From Henriciella sp. (GTDB lineage Bacteria > Pseudomonadota > Alphaproteobacteria > Caulobacterales > Hyphomonadaceae), in assembly GCA_002733705.1 (NCBI GenBank), contig NVWP01000029.1:1-64000 (forward strand): a stretch of 64,000 nt of DNA, read 5' to 3'. This document shows positions 29,773 through 38,491 of the stretch, piece after piece. A program made the translations under genes and the position numbers. The notes beneath the pieces were generated by a model. That model was not told the origin of the DNA. It did not search any database and saw nothing but the letters and a program-made list of their open reading frames with translations. The stretch's first letter is position 1. Each line of letters starts with the position of its first letter.

Positions 29773-29798
29773 CATAGGTGCTAAAACTGGACGATGAT
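29769..29798 (+). promoter_or_regulatory. Candidate promoter of the pdh operon
   Basis: TTGACA (29769-29774, a perfect -35, overlapping the ftsB stop) is followed after 18 nt by GATGAT (29793-29798, four of six to TATAAT). GCTAAAAC at 29780-29787 also matches the Caulobacter-type -10 but is too close to this -35. The pdhA start is 43 nt downstream, with GGGAGG before it. Confidence 0.35.
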
Positions 29799-29840
29799 GG
29801 CTGAAGCGATACATGTAGGGGGTCGATAAAGGGAGGCCTC

Positions 29841-30860
29841 ATGGCCAAAACGCCGTCCAGAAGCAAGACTTCAAAATCCCCACCCAAGCTCAAGCGCGAC
29901 GAAGCGCTGAAATACTATCGTGACATGCTGCTGATCCGCCGGTTCGAGGAACGCGCCGGCCAGCTTTACGGCATGGGCAAGATTGCCGGCTTCTGCCACC
30001 TCTATATCGGGCAGGAAGCTGTCGTGACCGGTATACAGGCCTGTCTGAAGGATGGCGACCAGATCGTTACCGGCTACCGCGATCACGGTCATATGCTCGC
30101 CTGCGACATGGACCCGAAAGGTGTCATGGCAGAGCTGACCGGCCGCAAGGACGGCTATTCCAAGGGCAAGGGTGGCTCGATGCACATGTTCTCGCGGGAG
30201 AAGAATTTCTTCGGCGGGCACGGCATTGTCGGCGCTCAGGTGCCCATCGGGACGGGCCTCGGTTTTTCCAACAAGTATCGCGGAAACGACAATATCTGCG
30301 TTACCTATTTCGGCGATGGCGCGGCAAACCAGGGCCAGGTCTATGAGAGCTTCAATATGGCCTCTCTGTGGGACCTGCCGGTCGTGTATGTGATCGAGAA
30401 CAATCAGTACGCGATGGGCACAAGTGTCGCCCGCGCCTCGGCAGAGACCGAACTGTTCAAGCGCGGCATCTCATTCGAAATCGAGGGCGAGGAAGTCGAC
30501 GGCATGGACGTTTACGCCGTGAAGGCCGCAGGCGAAAAGGCCGCGAAATATGCGCGGTCGGGCAAGGGGCCATATATTCTCGAAATGAAGACCTATCGCT
30601 ATCGCGGTCACTCCATGTCGGACCCGGCCAAGTACCGCAAGCGCGAAGAGGTGGACGACATCCGCACCCATCACGACCCGATTGATGGCCTGAAGGGCCG
30701 TATGCTTGAACAGGAAATCGCGACCGAGGAGGAGCTGAAGGATCTCGACAAGGAGATCAAGGAGCTGGTCAAGGAAGCCGCCGACTTCTCCCTTGATAGT
30801 CCCGAGCCCGATCCAGAAGAGCTCTGGACAGATGTGTTGCGTGAAGTGGAGTCTGCCTGA
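29841..30860 (+). CDS. pdhA: Pyruvate dehydrogenase E1 component alpha subunit
   Basis: Thiamine-diphosphate E1 alpha of the heterotetrameric pyruvate dehydrogenase. After a basic 20-residue N-terminus come [20 protein letters not shown], the GGSMHMFS region, and the TPP motif [17 protein letters not shown] with the NNQYAMGT end (about 154-195). The phosphorylation-loop-like [13 protein letters not shown] is near residue 253. Length 339 aa is normal. Strong GGGAGG precedes ATG 29841; the stop overlaps pdhB ATG by 1 nt. Confidence 0.97.
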   Translation: MAKTPSRSKTSKSPPKLKRDEALKYYRDMLLIRRFEERAGQLYGMGKIAGFCHLYIGQEAVVTGIQACLKDGDQIVTGYRDHGHMLACDMDPKGVMAELTGRKDGYSKGKGGSMHMFSREKNFFGGHGIVGAQVPIGTGLGFSNKYRGNDNICVTYFGDGAANQGQVYESFNMASLWDLPVVYVIENNQYAMGTSVARASAETELFKRGISFEIEGEEVDGMDVYAVKAAGEKAAKYARSGKGPYILEMKTYRYRGHSMSDPAKYRKREEVDDIRTHHDPIDGLKGRMLEQEIATEEELKDLDKEIKELVKEAADFSLDSPEPDPEELWTDVLREVESA

Positions 30861-32287
30861 TGGCTATCGATATTCTGATGCCGGCCCTGTCGCCGACAAT
30901 GGAAGAGGGCACGCTTGCGCGTTGGCTCAAGAAGGAAGGCGACGAGATTTCGTCCGGCGACGTCATTGCCGAGATCGAGACCGATAAGGCGACGATGGAA
31001 GTTGAAGCGGTCGATGAAGGTACGCTTGCCGCCATCCTCGTCCCTGAAGGGACCGAGAATGTGAAGGTGAATGCCGTCATCGCGCGTCTGGCTGAGGAAG
31101 GCGAAAGCGTCGATGACGTTGACGATTCGCCTGCTGACGAAGGCGCGGAAGAGTCAAAGGCACAGACTGAAGCCAAGGATGCGCCGGCAACCGAAGGCGA
31201 TGGTGACAGCAGCGATCAGGGCTCTGAGGACGAAGGCGCTTCTGCTCCACCTGAGCCCGAGGAAGAGACGCTGACGGATCCGGATGTGCCGGAAGGCACA
31301 AGTTTTGTGGACACCAGCGTGCGTGATGCGCTCCGCGATGCCATGGCCGAAGAAATGCGCCGGGACGAGACGGTCTTTGTCATGGGCGAAGAAGTGGCCG
31401 AGTATCAGGGCGCCTATAAGGTAACCCGCGAACTGCTGCAGGAGTTTGGCGACAAACGCGTCGTCGATACACCGATTACCGAGCATGGCTTTGCCGGTCT
31501 CGGCGTGGGAGCGGCATTCGGTGGCCTGAGGCCCATTGTGGAGTTCATGACCTTCAATTTCGCCATGCAGGCGATTGACCAGATCATCAATTCGGCCGCC
31601 AAGACGCTTTACATGTCCGGCGGACAGATGGGTTGCCCGATTGTGTTCCGTGGCCCGAATGGGGCGGCGGCGCGCGTTGGTGCCCAGCACAGCCAGGACT
31701 ATAGCGCATGGTATTCGCATGTGCCGGGTCTCAAGGTCGTGGCACCCTATGATGCGGCTGACGCAAAGGGTCTTCTCAAGGCCGCGATCCGCGACCCGAA
31801 CCCGGTCGTCTTCCTTGAGCATGAGCTTCTCTATGGCGAGAGCTTCCCGGTCCCGGATATCGAGGATTATGTCCTGCCCATTGGCAAGGCCCGTGTGCGC
31901 CGGCCGGGCACGGACGTGACGTTGGTGGCCCATTCACGCATGGTCGGCTTTGCCCTGCAGGCGGCGGAAAAGCTGGCCGAAGACGGCATCGAGGCCGAAG
32001 TCATCGACCTTCGCTCGCTGCGTCCGCTCGACACCGATACGGTGATCGAGAGCGTGAAGAAAACCAACCGCATTGTGACGTGCGAGGAGGGCTGGCGCTT
32101 CATGGGTGTCGGTGCCGAGATCTGCGCGACAGTGGTGAACGAAGCGTTCGATTACCTCGATGCGCCCCCGACCCGTGTCCACCAGAAAGATGTGCCCTTG
32201 CCGTACGCTGCGAACCTCGAAGCTATGAGCCTTCCGGGCACGGCGGACATTATCAAGGCGGCCAAGCAGGTGTGTTATGTCAAGTGA
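30860..32287 (+). CDS. pdhB: Pyruvate dehydrogenase E1 component beta subunit with N-terminal lipoyl domain
   Basis: E1 beta fused to a lipoyl domain, an alphaproteobacterial trait. Residues 1-80 are a biotinyl/lipoyl domain with the lipoylated Lys in ETDKATME; an acidic Ala/Glu/Asp-rich linker (about 80-145) leads to the transketolase-type domain (VRDALRDAM onward, [14 protein letters not shown] near 268) and its C-terminal part (ETDT...CEEGW). Length 475 aa. The lipoyl domain is nearly the same as in pdhC. The DUF5076-like gene starts 11 nt before this stop codon. Confidence 0.96.
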   Translation: MAIDILMPALSPTMEEGTLARWLKKEGDEISSGDVIAEIETDKATMEVEAVDEGTLAAILVPEGTENVKVNAVIARLAEEGESVDDVDDSPADEGAEESKAQTEAKDAPATEGDGDSSDQGSEDEGASAPPEPEEETLTDPDVPEGTSFVDTSVRDALRDAMAEEMRRDETVFVMGEEVAEYQGAYKVTRELLQEFGDKRVVDTPITEHGFAGLGVGAAFGGLRPIVEFMTFNFAMQAIDQIINSAAKTLYMSGGQMGCPIVFRGPNGAAARVGAQHSQDYSAWYSHVPGLKVVAPYDAADAKGLLKAAIRDPNPVVFLEHELLYGESFPVPDIEDYVLPIGKARVRRPGTDVTLVAHSRMVGFALQAAEKLAEDGIEAEVIDLRSLRPLDTDTVIESVKKTNRIVTCEEGWRFMGVGAEICATVVNEAFDYLDAPPTRVHQKDVPLPYAANLEAMSLPGTADIIKAAKQVCYVK

Positions 32288-32600
32288 ACACAAGGAATTG
32301 TCCAAGCCGGGCACGATCCAGGATGACGCCGTTGCGCAGGAAATGATCCGGTTCTGGATTTCGAACAATCAGGACCATGTCAGCTTGATGATCGGTAGCT
32401 CGGGCGACCCTGAAAAGGAGCCGCCAATGTGGGGCTTCATGCTGGCTGACATTGCCAAGCACGTGACTCGCGTGCTGCGCGAACAGAACCCGGACGGGCC
32501 CTCGGCGCAGGAGATCATGGAGCAGATTCTCGGCGGCATCGGCGAGCGTCTGCGCCACGCACCGAACCTCTCTGGAACGACGATCAAAGGCAAAAGCTGA
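32277..32600 (+). CDS. Small DUF5076-like protein in the pdh operon
   Basis: A 107-aa soluble protein of unknown role. I believe it belongs to DUF5076, recalled from pdh operons of Caulobacter relatives; this identification rests on memory of position and features such as ARQ-free N-terminus, [16 protein letters not shown], a [14 protein letters not shown] segment and a helical tail. No signal peptide, no Cys. It overlaps pdhB by 11 nt, and its TGA overlaps pdhC ATG by 1 nt, so it is translated with the complex. Possible assembly or regulatory partner of Pdh; no activity can be read from the sequence. Confidence 0.75.
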   Translation: MSSEHKELSKPGTIQDDAVAQEMIRFWISNNQDHVSLMIGSSGDPEKEPPMWGFMLADIAKHVTRVLREQNPDGPSAQEIMEQILGGIGERLRHAPNLSGTTIKGKS

Positions 32601-34030
32601 TGGCCATTAATATTACCATGCCGGCCCTCTCTCCGACCATGGAGGAAGGCACGCTTGCCAGATGGATGGTCAAGCCGGGCGACACCATTTCCTCAGGTGA
32701 TGTGATTGCCGAGATCGAGACCGACAAGGCGACGATGGAAGTCGAAGCTGTCGATGAAGGCACGATCGCAAAAATTCTCGTCGACGCGGGCACCGAAGGC
32801 GTAAAGGTTAACTCCGTTATCGCGCTCCTCGCTGAAGAGGGCGAAGACCCTGATGAGATCGAAGCACCGGCCGATACGGGTGCAGCCGATGATGACTCAG
32901 CGGATGCCAAGGATGATGAGCCGAAGTCCGAGTCAGCAGAGTCCTCTCCCTCCAAAGAGCAGAAACCCAAAGAGAGCGACCCGGACCGCACGACCGGCAA
33001 AGGGGAAACCGCCCAGAAGCCACGCGAGGCCGAAGGCAAAGACCTGACGAAGGAGCTTGAAGGCACGCCGCCAAAGCTCGCCGATGTCGGCTCGGGCAAG
33101 GACCGGATCAAGGCAAGCCCGCTTGCGCGCCGCATCGCTGCTTTGCGCGACATCGACCTTTCCACTCTCGAGGGATCCGGCCCGCGCGGCCGTATCGTCA
33201 AAGCGGATGTTGAGGCGGCCGAACCAGGCCAGAAGAAATCAGCACAGGACACAACCAAGGGCGATACGCCTGCAGCAGCGCCGCAGGCCCCTGATGGCCT
33301 CATCCTGCCGCAGGTGCTGGATGACCGCGTCTATGACCCGGAGAGCTATGAACTCAAGCCTCTCGATGGCATGCGCAAGACGGTCGCAAAGCGCCTGACC
33401 CAGAGCTTCATGCAGGTCCCGCACTTCCCGCTCAATGTGGACATCAAGCTGGACAAGCTGCTCGCCTCGCGCGCCGATATCAATGAAGCGGCGCCTGAAG
33501 GCGTGAAGATCTCGGTCAACGATATGCTGATCAAGGCGTCGGCTCTGGCGCTGATGTCTGAGCCAGACTGTAATGCCAGCTTCACCGATAAGGGCATTGC
33601 CTATCATAAGTCGGCGCACATCTCCGTGGCCGTTGCCATCGATGGCGGCCTCATCACGCCGGTCATCCGCGATGCGCAGACCAAGGGTCTCGCGACGATT
33701 TCCCGCGAGATGAAGGACCTTGCGACACGGGCGCGTGAGCGCAAGCTCAAGCCACAGGAATATGCCGGCGGAACCTTCTCCATCTCCAATCTCGGCATGT
33801 TTGGCATCAAGTCGTTCGGGTCGATCATCAACCAGCCGGAAGGCATGATCCTCTCGGTCGGGGCAGGGGAGAAGCGTCCGGTTGTGGATGAGTCCGGTGA
33901 GATCGTGCCGGCAACGGTGATGACCGTGACACTTTCCTGCGACCACCGCGTCATTGGCGGGGCGGAGGGCGCAAAATGGCTCGCCGCCTTCAAGCGCTAT
34001 GTCGAACACCCGCAGAGCATGCTGCTTTAA
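32600..34030 (+). CDS. pdhC: Pyruvate dehydrogenase E2 (dihydrolipoamide acetyltransferase)
   Basis: Core acetyltransferase of the complex. One lipoyl domain (residues 1-80, Lys in ETDKATME), a charged linker with Lys/Glu/Pro repeats, a peripheral-subunit-binding domain (about 170-210, [10 protein letters not shown]...[11 protein letters not shown]) and the catalytic domain (about 240-476). The catalytic His motif is aberrant: the family has DHRxxDG, here it is DHRVIGG, so the usual Asp four residues after His449 is Gly453. The rest of the fold ([13 protein letters not shown]) is intact. It is followed 15 nt later by lpdA. Confidence 0.95.
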   Translation: MAINITMPALSPTMEEGTLARWMVKPGDTISSGDVIAEIETDKATMEVEAVDEGTIAKILVDAGTEGVKVNSVIALLAEEGEDPDEIEAPADTGAADDDSADAKDDEPKSESAESSPSKEQKPKESDPDRTTGKGETAQKPREAEGKDLTKELEGTPPKLADVGSGKDRIKASPLARRIAALRDIDLSTLEGSGPRGRIVKADVEAAEPGQKKSAQDTTKGDTPAAAPQAPDGLILPQVLDDRVYDPESYELKPLDGMRKTVAKRLTQSFMQVPHFPLNVDIKLDKLLASRADINEAAPEGVKISVNDMLIKASALALMSEPDCNASFTDKGIAYHKSAHISVAVAIDGGLITPVIRDAQTKGLATISREMKDLATRARERKLKPQEYAGGTFSISNLGMFGIKSFGSIINQPEGMILSVGAGEKRPVVDESGEIVPATVMTVTLSCDHRVIGGAEGAKWLAAFKRYVEHPQSMLL

Positions 34031-34045
34031 ATCAGGAGGCCAAGG

Positions 34046-35455
34046 ATGGCTGACTACGACCTTATCGTCATCGGCTCCGGCCCTGGCGGCTATGTTGCTG
34101 CAATCCGGGCAAGCCAGCTCGGCATGAAGACCGCCATTGTTGAACGCGAAAGCCTTGGTGGGATCTGTCTCAACTGGGGCTGTATCCCGACCAAGGCGCT
34201 CCTGCGCTCTGCCGAGGTTCTGCACTACGCAAATCATGCCAAGGATTTCGGCCTGAAAATCGACAAGGCCGATTTCGACCTTGAAGCCGTGGTGAAGCGC
34301 TCGCGCGGCGTCGCCAAACAGCTGTCCTCCGGCGTCAGCCACCTGATGAAGAAAAACAAGATCGACGTTATCATGGGCGAGGCAACGCTGAAAAAGGGTA
34401 AGCCTGCACCGACGGTCTCTGTGAAGGACAAGGACGGAAAGAGCAAGGATTACAAGGCTAAAAACGTGATTCTTGCGACGGGCGCCCGCGCACGCGCGAT
34501 CCCGCAGGCGGGCCTTGAGCCGGACGGCGATCTCATCTGGACGTATCGCGAAGCGATGGTGCCGAAGGAAACACCCAAGAAGCTGCTCGTCATCGGCTCG
34601 GGCGCCATCGGCATCGAATTCGCAAGTTTCTATAATGAGCTTGGCAGCGATGTGACCGTCGTCGAAGCGGTCGACCGCATTCTGCCCGTCGAGGATGAGG
34701 AGATTTCAGGCCTTGCGCGCAAACAGTTCGAAAAGCAGGGCATCAAGTTCCACACCGGTGCGCAGGTCAAATCACTGAAGAAGTCGAACGGAAAGGTCAC
34801 CGCCGACATCTCCGCAGGTGACAAGACCGAGAAGCTGGAGGTCGACCGGGTCATCCTCGCCATTGGTATCGTGGGCAATGTTGAGGGGCTCGGGCTCGAA
34901 GAGCTCGGCGTGAAAGTCGAGAAGACCCACGTCATGGTCGACGGCTTCGGCCGTACCGGTGTCGATGGCCTCTATGCGATCGGCGACCTGACAGGCGCCC
35001 CATGGCTCGCGCACAAGGCCAGCCATGAAGGCATCATGTGCGTCGAGGGCATTGCTGGCGCCGATGAAGCACACGAATTCGATGCCTGGAATGTGCCGGG
35101 CTGCACCTATTCGCATCCGCAGATTGCCTCCGTCGGTCTGACAGAGGCCCAGGCAAAGGAAACGGGCCGCGAGATCAAGGTCGGCAAGTTTCCCTATATG
35201 GGCAATGGCAAAGCCATCGCTCTCGGAGCGGCGGAAGGTCTGGTGAAAACAATCTTCGACGCTGAAACAGGTGAGCTGCTTGGTGCGCATATGGTCGGCG
35301 CCGAAGTCACCGAACTTATTCAGGGCTATGTCATCGCGCGCGAAGGGGAGCTGACGGAGGAAACGCTGATCCATACCGTCTTCCCGCACCCGACCCTTTC
35401 GGAAATGATGCATGAGAGTGTGCTCGCCTCGCAAGGCCGCGTGATCCACATCTAG
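34046..35455 (+). CDS. lpdA: Dihydrolipoyl dehydrogenase (E3)
   Basis: FAD flavoprotein reoxidising dihydrolipoamide with NAD. The FAD motif GSGPGGYVAAIRA is at residue 9, the redox disulfide is in GGICLNWGCIPTKALL (Cys about 42 and 47), the NAD motif GSGAIGIEFA near 187, and the C-terminal His-Glu dyad is in HPTLSEMMHE near 450. Length 469 aa. An AGGAGG precedes ATG 34046. Last gene of the pdh operon, so this E3 is probably dedicated to Pdh. Confidence 0.97.
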   Translation: MADYDLIVIGSGPGGYVAAIRASQLGMKTAIVERESLGGICLNWGCIPTKALLRSAEVLHYANHAKDFGLKIDKADFDLEAVVKRSRGVAKQLSSGVSHLMKKNKIDVIMGEATLKKGKPAPTVSVKDKDGKSKDYKAKNVILATGARARAIPQAGLEPDGDLIWTYREAMVPKETPKKLLVIGSGAIGIEFASFYNELGSDVTVVEAVDRILPVEDEEISGLARKQFEKQGIKFHTGAQVKSLKKSNGKVTADISAGDKTEKLEVDRVILAIGIVGNVEGLGLEELGVKVEKTHVMVDGFGRTGVDGLYAIGDLTGAPWLAHKASHEGIMCVEGIAGADEAHEFDAWNVPGCTYSHPQIASVGLTEAQAKETGREIKVGKFPYMGNGKAIALGAAEGLVKTIFDAETGELLGAHMVGAEVTELIQGYVIAREGELTEETLIHTVFPHPTLSEMMHESVLASQGRVIHI

Positions 35456-35514
35456 CCGTCGCAGAAGGCAGCTTTGCCCGCATCGTTAAATTGACCTCCA
35501 GAGCGGCGCCCGGC

Positions 35515-36261
35515 ATGATTCAGCTCATGTCGGCGCCCCTCAGAAACACCGGATATACACTGCAGCTGCACCTTCGCGGCGAGCTGTTTACACCGCTCGC
35601 TCAGGGCGCGCTCTGGTGGCCGACGCAGCGCACACTCATCGTCTCGGACCTGCACCTTGAAAAGGGGTCGAGCTATGCGGCGGGCGGCCAGTTCCTACCC
35701 CCCTATGACACCAGCGCCACGCTGAAACTGGTGGAGGCGCTGGTCGATGAGTTTGACCCCGACTGCGTGATCTCGCTAGGCGATAGTTTCCACGATCCGC
35801 GCGCAGAAGCACGCATTTCTCCAGCAGAGCGGCTGCGTATTCGTGCCCTGACAGCGCGGGCCGACTGGATTTGGGTTGAAGGTAATCACGATCCCGATCC
35901 GCCCGCACATCTTGGTGGACGCGGCGCGAAAACCTTCCGGATCGACGACTGCGTCTTCAGGCATGAGCCCACGGGAGAGGCGGGCGAGCTCTCCGGGCAC
36001 CTTCACCCGATCGCGCGTGTAAAGAGCCGGGGCAGGGCGTTACGCCGCAAATGTTTCGTTACCGACGGACACAGGCTGATCATGCCGTCGCTCGGGGCTT
36101 ATACGGGCGGGCTGAACATTCTGGACGATGCGGTCAGCCGGCATTTTTCTGACGGATGGATGGTCGTTGCGGTCGGGGACAGCCGCGTGCACATGCTTGA
36201 CCGCAGACAGCTCACGCCGGACCGCACAAGTGGGCAGAGCAGTTCACATTGGCGTTTGTAA
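35515..36261 (+). CDS. pdeM: Ligase-associated DNA damage response endonuclease PdeM
   Basis: Calcineurin-type metallophosphoesterase of the family often found beside ATP-dependent DNA ligase and Lhr-type helicase. Metal motifs are complete: SDLHLEKG (D-x-H), GDSFHD, GNHD and GHLHP. About 248 aa. Start is uncertain: ATG 35515 or ATG 35527 (MSAPLRNTG), neither with a clear Shine-Dalgarno; the open frame begins at a TTG at 35491. No ligase or helicase partner lies in this window, so it is an orphan copy. It follows lpdA by 59 nt. Confidence 0.87.
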   Translation: MIQLMSAPLRNTGYTLQLHLRGELFTPLAQGALWWPTQRTLIVSDLHLEKGSSYAAGGQFLPPYDTSATLKLVEALVDEFDPDCVISLGDSFHDPRAEARISPAERLRIRALTARADWIWVEGNHDPDPPAHLGGRGAKTFRIDDCVFRHEPTGEAGELSGHLHPIARVKSRGRALRRKCFVTDGHRLIMPSLGAYTGGLNILDDAVSRHFSDGWMVVAVGDSRVHMLDRRQLTPDRTSGQSSSHWRL

Positions 36262-36308
36262 TCATAGGACTTTGTTCTAGCTGATGGGCTGGAAAACAAG
36301 AGGTCCTT

Positions 36309-37145
36309 ATGGAACAGCTAGAAAATATCGATCTGAACGCAATTATTGCCGAATACTGGCCGGCCATACTGAGCGGCGCGCTGAAAGTGCTTGGCGCCAT
36401 CCTCGTCCTGGTTATCGGTCTGCGTATCGCAGGTTGGCTAGCGGGCGTGGTGCGCAAGCAGACATCGAGGCGTGCAGGTGTCGACGAAACGCTGGGCGCT
36501 TTCTTCGGCTCTCTGGTCCGCTGGTTTGTCACGGCCGCCGTACTGATCGCCTCGCTTCAGGTATTCGGCGTGCAGGCTACAAGCTTTGTTGCCGTTCTGG
36601 GTGCGCTGACCTTGGCAATTGGTCTGTCGCTGCAGGGTGCGCTCGGCAATATCGCATCTGGCGTCATGATCATGCTCTTTCGCCCCTACAAAAACGGCGA
36701 TTTCGTCGAGATTGCGGATGCGGTCGGCACAGTGAAGGAGATCAACCTCTTCCAGACCATTCTTGCGACCCTCGACAATGTGAAGATCATCATTCCGAAC
36801 ACCGAGGCAATCGACGGGATCATCAAGAACTATTCCGGCTATGACACACGCCGCTGCGATCTTGTGTTTGGTATCGATTATGATGACGACATGGACAAGG
36901 CGCTCGGCATCATCAAAGGCATCGTCGATCAGGATGATCGCATCTTGCCCGATCCAGAGCCGTTCGTGAAAGTCACGAATCTGGGCGACAGCTCGGTGGA
37001 TATTACATGCCGGCTATGGTGCCAGGCGACCGATCTGTGGAATCTCAAGTTCGACCTCACCAAGCAGGTGAAGGAAGCTTTCGACGCGCAGGGTATTTCC
37101 ATTCCGTATCCGCACCGTACACTGGTTCAGAAGACGGCGAACTAG
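36309..37145 (+). CDS. mscS: Small-conductance mechanosensitive channel (MscS family)
   Basis: Inner-membrane tension-gated channel protecting against osmotic down-shock. A 278-aa protein with three transmembrane segments (about residues 17-42, 66-86, 92-115). The pore helix TM3 is Ala/Gly-rich (GALTLAIGLSLQGALGNIASG), followed by the beta domain (FRPYKNGDFVEI, VKIIIPN) and the C-terminal alpha-beta domain. Length matches E. coli MscS. AAGAGG lies before ATG 36309. Probably ahead of the small membrane protein 33 nt downstream. Confidence 0.93.
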   Translation: MEQLENIDLNAIIAEYWPAILSGALKVLGAILVLVIGLRIAGWLAGVVRKQTSRRAGVDETLGAFFGSLVRWFVTAAVLIASLQVFGVQATSFVAVLGALTLAIGLSLQGALGNIASGVMIMLFRPYKNGDFVEIADAVGTVKEINLFQTILATLDNVKIIIPNTEAIDGIIKNYSGYDTRRCDLVFGIDYDDDMDKALGIIKGIVDQDDRILPDPEPFVKVTNLGDSSVDITCRLWCQATDLWNLKFDLTKQVKEAFDAQGISIPYPHRTLVQKTAN

Positions 37146-37177
37146 CTGTCGAGGGACACCCGAAAGGCAGATGTTGA

Positions 37178-37546
37178 ATGACTGATACCAGTTCTGTCGA
37201 AGAGCCCGTTGTCACGCCCGTCGATTCAACGACAGGCGAGCCGAAGGAGACCAGCCGGGCGCCAAAGCGTTCATTGGCCTCCCGGCTTTTCTCAGTTGGT
37301 CCTTGGACGGTGCTGCAGCTCATAGCGCTCAGCATTGTCGTCGGCCTCTTTCTTCTGGCGCTGGATTTCAGCCCCGAACGGCAGGGAATCAATCTGGGTG
37401 GAGCGGCATGGGAACTGGTGCAGACCCTGTTCAGCGCGTTCCTCTGGATCGTGAAGACATTCTGGAAACCACTTCTCGCTGGGGCAGCTGTCGTTTTGCC
37501 GCTATGGCTGCTCTGGCGATTGGTCAGTTTGCCCTTTCGCAAATAG
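37178..37546 (+). CDS. Small two-helix membrane protein of unknown function
   Basis: A 122-aa protein with a hydrophilic N-terminus (residues 1-40, Glu/Thr/Pro-rich, then basic), a first membrane helix (about 44-62), a conserved-looking amphipathic part (ERQGINLGGAAWELVQTLF) and a second membrane stretch (about 85-112), ending in basic FRK. It may belong to the DUF6460 type of alphaproteobacterial membrane proteins, an identification from memory with low certainty. No signal peptide cleavage is evident. Lies 33 nt after mscS and 42 nt before the SDR gene. Confidence 0.7.
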   Translation: MTDTSSVEEPVVTPVDSTTGEPKETSRAPKRSLASRLFSVGPWTVLQLIALSIVVGLFLLALDFSPERQGINLGGAAWELVQTLFSAFLWIVKTFWKPLLAGAAVVLPLWLLWRLVSLPFRK

Positions 37547-37560
37547 CCACGGCGATTATG

Positions 37561-37583
37561 GTCTCCTCAAAATCAAGGGAGAC
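37561..37583 (+). promoter_or_regulatory. Hairpin covering the Shine-Dalgarno of the SDR gene
   Basis: GTCTCC (37561-37566) pairs perfectly with GGAGAC (37578-37583), extendable by one U-G wobble, with an 11-nt loop. The AGGGAG ribosome-binding site of the GTG start at 37589 is in the right arm. This would hide the site in a folded mRNA; no T-run follows, so it is not an intrinsic terminator. Confidence 0.4.
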
Positions 37584-37588
37584 ATATC

Positions 37589-38491
37589 GTGGATACAGAC
37601 AAGCTCATGTTCAGATCCGGCCTGATGGACGGAGAACGCGTTCTGGTGACCGGCGGGGGCACCGGCCTTGGCAAGGAGATGGCGGAGGGCTTTCTCAAGC
37701 TCGGCGCCGAAGTTCATATATGCGGTCGGCGCGGGCAGGTCTGCGAGGAGACGGCGCAGGAACTGATGGACAAGCATGGCGGCAAGGTCGTCCCTCATGC
37801 CTGCGACATCCGAGTGGCTGAAGCCATCACTGACATGAATGACGCAATCTGGTCCAAGCATGGCGCGCTGACGGGCCTGGTCAATAATGCGGCCGGTAAT
37901 TTTATCTCGCGAACAGAGGACCTGTCCATTCGCGGGTTCGATGCAATTTCCAACATCGTCTTCCGCGGCTCGTTCTATATGACGCACGATATCGGCAAAC
38001 GCTGGATCGATCAGAAGATGCGCGGCAATGTCATCTCTATCCTGACGACATGGGTATGGAATGGTGGCCCGTTCGTCGTGCCATCGGCGATGTCCAAGGC
38101 CGCTGTGAATACAATGACCCAGAGCCTGGCCGTGGAATGGGGCCGTTATGGCCTGCGCTTCAACGCGATTGCCCCGGGACCATTCCCGACTGAAGGTATG
38201 TCTAACCGCCTCTCACCGGAGACGGAAGGCAGCGAGCGTCGCGACTCGGGCGCCGGAAACCCCATGGGTCGGGTCGGTGAAATGCATGAACTCGTCAACC
38301 TCGCCGTCTTCCTGATGGCGCCGGGCGCCGAATATGTGAACGGCCAGACGATTGCCATTGATGGGGCCATGTACAATGCGTCGGGCGGGAACTTTGCCCA
38401 GCTGACGCAGTGGGGCGATGCCGAATGGAAGGCCGCGCGTGACGCCATCGAGGTACAGAACGCCAAGGACAAGGCGAAGCGGACGGTCTAG
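37589..38491 (+). CDS. SDR family oxidoreductase, 2,4-dienoyl-CoA reductase-like
   Basis: A 300-aa short-chain dehydrogenase. The NAD(P) motif GGGTGLGKEMAEGF starts near residue 22, and NNAAGNF is near 99. The usual Tyr-x-x-x-Lys is replaced by SAMSK (about residues 169-173), as in mammalian 2,4-dienoyl-CoA reductases, where Ser takes that place. The tail (DGAMYNASGGNFAQL) also resembles that family, so a role in unsaturated fatty-acid beta-oxidation is likely. Start is GTG 37589 with AGGGAG upstream. Its stop overlaps the opposing ligase gene by 4 nt (CTAG). Confidence 0.85.
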   Translation: MDTDKLMFRSGLMDGERVLVTGGGTGLGKEMAEGFLKLGAEVHICGRRGQVCEETAQELMDKHGGKVVPHACDIRVAEAITDMNDAIWSKHGALTGLVNNAAGNFISRTEDLSIRGFDAISNIVFRGSFYMTHDIGKRWIDQKMRGNVISILTTWVWNGGPFVVPSAMSKAAVNTMTQSLAVEWGRYGLRFNAIAPGPFPTEGMSNRLSPETEGSERRDSGAGNPMGRVGEMHELVNLAVFLMAPGAEYVNGQTIAIDGAMYNASGGNFAQLTQWGDAEWKAARDAIEVQNAKDKAKRTV

